Shown here in pieces: positions 15,541 to 18,251 of a DNA stretch of 18,251 bases. Numbering within the stretch: position 1 is the first letter of the stretch; every line of letters starts with the position of its first letter. This stretch comes from Actinocrinis sp046724665 (GTDB lineage Bacteria > Actinomycetota > Actinomycetes > Streptomycetales > Catenulisporaceae): assembly GCA_046724665.1 (NCBI GenBank), contig JBKOWZ010000090.1:1-18251 (forward strand). Reading direction: 5' to 3'. A program made the translations under genes and the position numbers. Below the pieces are notes generated by a model, which did not search any database, was not told the origin of the DNA, and saw only the letters and a program-made list of their open reading frames with translations.

Positions 15541-15995
15541 GGGTGTTCGCCGGCCCGGCGGAGCTGGTCGAGGCGGTCGGCACCGAACTCGGCGCGAGCG
15601 AGTGGCTGGTGCTCGAGCAGGACCGGATCGACGGGTTCGCCGAGGCGACCGGCGACCATCAGTGGATTCACGTGGACGAGGTACGAGCCAAGGACGGGCC
15701 GTTCGGGTCCACCATCGCGCACGGCTTCCTGACGCTGTCGCTGCTGCCCATGCTGACCGCGCAGATTTACCGCGTTGACGGTGTGCGTATGGGGATCAAC
15801 TACGGCCTTAACCGGGTGCGTTTCATCAATCCGGTCCGCGTCGGCTCTGCGGTACGCGCGGTGATGACGCTTGTGGCGCTCGATGAGCTACCCGACGTCG
15901 GCGCGGTCCAGCTGACCGGGAACGTGGTCGTGCAGATCCGTGGAGCGGAGAAACCGGCGGCGGTCGCGGAGACGCTCACGCGGTTCTACCTGTGA
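15537..15995 (+). CDS. MaoC-family (R)-specific enoyl-CoA hydratase
   Basis: The 152-residue hot-dog protein contains the hydratase signature FAEATGDHQWIHVDEVRAKDGPFGSTIAHGFLTLSLLP; the Asp-His pair in GDHQWIH and the AHGF loop fit PhaJ/MaoC hydratases. These add water to trans-2-enoyl-CoA giving the (R)-3-hydroxyacyl-CoA. GTG 15537 overlaps the SDR stop (GTGA), so translation is probably coupled. It completes the set dehydrogenase, hydratase, hydroxyacyl dehydrogenase and thiolase. It could instead serve a related reaction such as a NodN-like or non-fatty acyl substrate. Confidence 0.88.
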   Translation: MRVFAGPAELVEAVGTELGASEWLVLEQDRIDGFAEATGDHQWIHVDEVRAKDGPFGSTIAHGFLTLSLLPMLTAQIYRVDGVRMGINYGLNRVRFINPVRVGSAVRAVMTLVALDELPDVGAVQLTGNVVVQIRGAEKPAAVAETLTRFYL

Positions 15996-16002
15996 TCGAT
16001 GA

Positions 16003-16044
16003 TGTCAGCGGGTGCACGGAACGCGGGCAGCGGTTGTCAGCGGG
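16003..16044 (+). promoter_or_regulatory. Direct repeat upstream of the AraC-family gene
   Basis: TGTCAGCGGG occurs exactly at 16003-16012 and 16035-16044, 32 bases apart, which is three turns of the helix. AraC-family proteins typically bind direct repeats on one face of DNA. The second copy ends 21 bases before the AraC ATG, so autoregulation is plausible. Confidence 0.45.
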
Positions 16045-16065
16045 CCGTGCCATGCTGGACGGGTG

Positions 16066-16521
16066 ATGCTGGAGGATCTCGTTCGGCTGCGCAAGGCCCG
16101 CGACCAGATGGACCGCGACTACGCGCAGCCCCTCGACGTATCCGCGCTGGCGCGTACCGCGCTGATGTCCGAGGGCCACTTCTCCCGCAGCTTCCGGGCC
16201 GCGTACGGCGAGACGCCGTACAGCTACCTCATGACGCGCCGGATCGAGCGGGCCAAGGCGCTGCTGCGCCGCGGCGACCTCTCGGTCACCGAGGTCTGCT
16301 TCGCGGTCGGCTGTACCTCGCTGGGCACGTTCAGCACCCGGTTCACCGAGCTGGTCGGCGAGAGCCCGAGTTCGTACCGGGCCCGCGACCACGACGAGAG
16401 CGCCGCGATCCCGGCCTGCTACGCGAAGATCGTGACGCGTCCGGTCAGGCAGCGCCCGGCCGACAACCGCGACGCGTACACCGCTACGGCCGAGACGGCG
16501 TACACAGCGACCCAGCCGTAA
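16066..16521 (+). CDS. AraC-family transcriptional regulator, DNA-binding domain only
   Basis: The 151-residue protein is essentially one AraC/XylS DNA-binding domain: first helix-turn-helix with LDVSALARTALMSEGHFSRSFRAAYGETPYSYL (about 22-54), second with LSVTEVCFAVGCTSLGTFSTRFTELVGESPSSYR (about 70-103), then a charged tail of about 45 residues. There is no N-terminal cupin sensor domain, as in SoxS/MarA-type regulators. The start is ATG 16066, or GTG 16063 directly before it, with no strong ribosome-binding site. It is 13 bases upstream of a VOC-domain gene, a pairing often seen in actinomycetes, so it probably activates that gene. Confidence 0.88.
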   Translation: MLEDLVRLRKARDQMDRDYAQPLDVSALARTALMSEGHFSRSFRAAYGETPYSYLMTRRIERAKALLRRGDLSVTEVCFAVGCTSLGTFSTRFTELVGESPSSYRARDHDESAAIPACYAKIVTRPVRQRPADNRDAYTATAETAYTATQP

Positions 16522-16522
16522 G

Positions 16523-16534
16523 TAGCGTGGAGGC
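16523..16534 (+). promoter_or_regulatory. Putative leaderless promoter of the VOC gene
   Basis: TAGCGT at 16523-16528 lies six bases before ATG 16535, the same geometry as at galU and the SepX gene. GGAGG inside the six-base spacer could instead serve ATG 16544 with ten bases spacing. Confidence 0.3.
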
Positions 16535-16969
16535 ATGGACGACATGAAGGCGTTGAACCTCAAGCTCTCGACCTGCTTCATCTCCGTGGACGACCATGAC
16601 AAGGCGCTGGCCTTCTACCACGACGTGCTCGGCCTCGAGGTGCGGGGCGACGTCAAGTTCGAGGGCATGCGCTGGGTCACGGTCGGCCCCGCCGCGCAGC
16701 CCGAGGTGAACATCGTCCTCGAGCCGCCCGGCGTGGACCCGAACGCCTCGCCCGCCGACCGCCAGGCGCTCGTCGAGCTCCAGGCCAAGGGCCTGCTGCG
16801 CGGCGTCATCTTCACCAGCGAGGATCTCGACGGCCTCTTCGAGCGGGTCAGCGCCTCGGGAGCCGAGGTCCTCCAGGAGCCGCTCGACCAGCCGTACGGC
16901 GTACGCGACTGCGCCTTCCGCGACCCGGCCGGCAACCTGCTGCGCTTCAGCCAGGCGCCAAAGGCGTGA
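16535..16969 (+). CDS. VOC (glyoxalase/bleomycin-resistance fold) protein
   Basis: The 144-residue protein has a vicinal-oxygen-chelate pattern: STCFISVDDHDKALAFYHDVLGLEV near the start, and VLQEPLDQPYGVRDCAFRDPAGNLLRFSQ at the end. These match the two beta-alpha-beta-beta-beta modules of glyoxalase I, extradiol dioxygenases and antibiotic-binding proteins. The substrate cannot be assigned. The start is ATG 16535 if leaderless, or ATG 16544 (MKALNLK) if GGAGG at 16529-16533 is used. It follows the AraC gene by 13 bases and ends 30 bases before the convergent ispE. Confidence 0.85.
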   Translation: MDDMKALNLKLSTCFISVDDHDKALAFYHDVLGLEVRGDVKFEGMRWVTVGPAAQPEVNIVLEPPGVDPNASPADRQALVELQAKGLLRGVIFTSEDLDGLFERVSASGAEVLQEPLDQPYGVRDCAFRDPAGNLLRFSQAPKA

Positions 16970-16999
16970 TGCACGCGCCGTAGACGCGCACACTGCCTG

Positions 17000-17962
17000 T
17001 TACCGCACGTTGGAGACCTGCGCGCCGGGCACCGGGCCGCGTGCGCGGCGTACCGCGCGGCACAGCCCGCTCGTGCGCAACCGCTCCTCCACCTCGCCCG
17101 CGCTGACCGGGCCGTCCACCAGGAACACCGTGGTCGGCCCGGAACCCGACACCAGCGCCCCGGCCGCGCCCGCCGCCGTTCCGGCCTCCAGCAACTCGCC
17201 GATCTCGGGCAGCAGCTCGATCGCGGCCGACTGGAGATCGTTGTAGAGCGCCGCACCGATCCGCGCCGCGTCCCCGGAGCGCAGCGTGGACATCAGGTCC
17301 GGGTGCACGCCGGGTTCCGGGATCTCGCGGCCCTCGCGGCGGCGCTGCAAGTCGCAGGCCTCAAACACCTTCGGGGTGGACAGGCCGGCGTCCAGCACCG
17401 CGATGACCCACTCCAGGCCCGCCGCCGCGAGCACCGGCGAGACGTGCTCGCCGCGGCCGGTGCCGATCGCGGTGCCGCCGTGCAGCGCGAACGGCACGTC
17501 GCTGCCCAGCCGCGCGGCCAGGTCGTTCAGCTCGTCGCGGGCCAGCCCGACGCCCCACAGCCGGTCGCAGGCCACCAGCGTCGCCGCCGCGTCCGCCGAG
17601 CCGCCCGCCATGCCGCCGGCCACCGGGATGTCCTTGCGGATCGTCAGCCGCACGTCCGGCTCCACCCGCGCGTGCTCCGCCAGCAGCAGGGCCGCCTGCC
17701 ACGCCAGGTTCCGCTCATCCTCAGGCACCCCGCCGACGTCCGAGTCGCGGCGCAGCGGCTCCACGGTGAGCGACAGGCCGCGCGCCGACCGCGCGATGAC
17801 CTCGTCGTAGAGCGAGACCGCGTGGAAGACGGTCACCAGCTCGTGGTAGCCGTCGGGACGCAGCGGACCGACCGAGAGCGACAGATTGATCTTCGCGGGG
17901 ACCCGGACGGTGACCGCTTCGGGACGGAACGGCCCGTCATCCCAGTCTTCCAGCGCGGTCAC
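17000..17962 (-). CDS. ispE: 4-diphosphocytidyl-2-C-methyl-D-erythritol kinase
   Basis: The 320-residue GHMP kinase has PAKINLSLSVGPLRPDGYHEL (22-42, catalytic Lys 24), the ATP-binding IPVAGGMAGGSADAAATL (112-129) with SDVPF (catalytic Asp 155), and a C-terminal LVSGSGPT. It phosphorylates the 2-hydroxyl of CDP-ME in the non-mevalonate isoprenoid pathway, giving precursors for menaquinone, polyprenol and terpenes. The start is GTG 17962 with GGAG eight bases upstream; this site overlaps the rsmA stop region, so the two are cotranscribed. The C-terminus ends facing the VOC gene. Confidence 0.95.
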   Translation of the reverse strand: MTALEDWDDGPFRPEAVTVRVPAKINLSLSVGPLRPDGYHELVTVFHAVSLYDEVIARSARGLSLTVEPLRRDSDVGGVPEDERNLAWQAALLLAEHARVEPDVRLTIRKDIPVAGGMAGGSADAAATLVACDRLWGVGLARDELNDLAARLGSDVPFALHGGTAIGTGRGEHVSPVLAAAGLEWVIAVLDAGLSTPKVFEACDLQRRREGREIPEPGVHPDLMSTLRSGDAARIGAALYNDLQSAAIELLPEIGELLEAGTAAGAAGALVSGSGPTTVFLVDGPVSAGEVEERLRTSGLCRAVRRARGPVPGAQVSNVR

Positions 17963-17974
17963 GTCAGTCAGCTC

Positions 17975-18251
17975 CTATCCCTGCCCCACCGCGCGGCCGC
18001 AGTCCGGCGCGCCGGCGTTCGCGGCTTGCGCAATCGCAGCGTACTGGGCGACGGCCAGGGCCTCGCCGCGCACGGCCGGATCCACCCCGGCGCGGCGCAG
18101 GATTTCCTCGGCGCGGGCGGCCGAGCCGGCCCAGCCGGCCAGCGCGGCGCGCAGCGTCTTGCGGCGCTGGGCGAAGGCGGCGTCCACCACCGCGAACACC
18201 TCACGGCGGCTCGCCCGCGCCGTCGGCGGCTGCCTGCGCTCGAGCGCGACC
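17975..18251 (-). CDS. rsmA: 16S rRNA adenine-N6 dimethyltransferase, C-terminal part (cut by right edge)
   Basis: Read on the minus strand from the right edge, 91 codons plus a TAG stop at 17975-17977. SRREVFAVVDAAFAQRRKTLRAALAGW followed by RAGVDPAVRGEALAVAQYAAIA is the C-terminal domain of RsmA/KsgA, which dimethylates two adjacent adenosines near the 3' end of 16S rRNA. The N-terminal methyltransferase domain lies outside the window. It is twelve bases upstream of ispE, the usual actinobacterial order. Confidence 0.9.
   Translation of the reverse strand, partial: VALERRQPPTARASRREVFAVVDAAFAQRRKTLRAALAGWAGSAARAEEILRRAGVDPAVRGEALAVAQYAAIAQAANAGAPDCGRAVGQG

Overview
The window is high-GC DNA (about 70% by eye) from an actinobacterium, probably a filamentous Streptomyces-like or Catenulispora-like actinomycete. 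Three things point there: the gene order 5-FCL / galU / moeA(glp) / moaC / mogA / rimJ / sepX, the rsmA-ispE pair, and a codon bias towards G/C-ending codons. The genus cannot be fixed from the sequence alone.

Region 1 (1-6975) is a conserved housekeeping block. The minus-strand 5-formyltetrahydrofolate cyclo-ligase gene is cut by the left edge. It diverges from a membrane-anchored diguanylate cyclase, then galU, a MoeA/Glp-type gephyrin-like protein, MoaC (with an odd Ser/Asn-rich N-terminal tail), MogA/MoaB, a RimJ-type acetyltransferase and a SepX/GlpR-type division membrane protein. Two tandem hairpins close the block, followed by a tRNA-Ala(CGC) with its own strong hairpin. The galU-glp-...-rimJ-sepX order matches the cluster in which Glp, a MoeA homologue, is tied to FtsZ-based division through its membrane receptor. 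This block may therefore combine molybdenum cofactor synthesis and cell division.

Region 2 (7114-9912, minus strand) holds two secreted-protein genes. One encodes a 710-residue seven-bladed YVTN propeller with an IPT/TIG domain and further C-terminal beta-rich domains. The other encodes a 181-residue four-cysteine secreted protein of unknown function. A perfect 13-bp hairpin lies between them, and a roughly 425-bp regulatory spacer (9913-10338) lies upstream.

Region 3 (10339-15995) starts with a ClC-type anion transporter whose 3' end overlaps a convergent TetR gene. The TetR gene diverges from a four-gene operon: acyl-CoA dehydrogenase, thiolase, SDR dehydrogenase and MaoC hydratase. Together these provide all four reactions of a beta-oxidation-like cycle, with MaoC replacing a crotonase-type hydratase. 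A nearly perfect 23-bp palindrome in the divergent spacer is the likely TetR operator.

Region 4 (16003-18251) has a short AraC-family regulator with a 10-bp direct repeat just upstream, a VOC/glyoxalase-fold protein, and the convergent rsmA-ispE operon; rsmA is cut by the right edge. No insertion sequence, prophage gene or CRISPR array was seen. The most unusual items are the Glp/SepX block with a divergent MoeA active-site motif, the repeat-derived MoaC tail, the secreted propeller locus and the self-contained TetR-controlled acyl-CoA operon.
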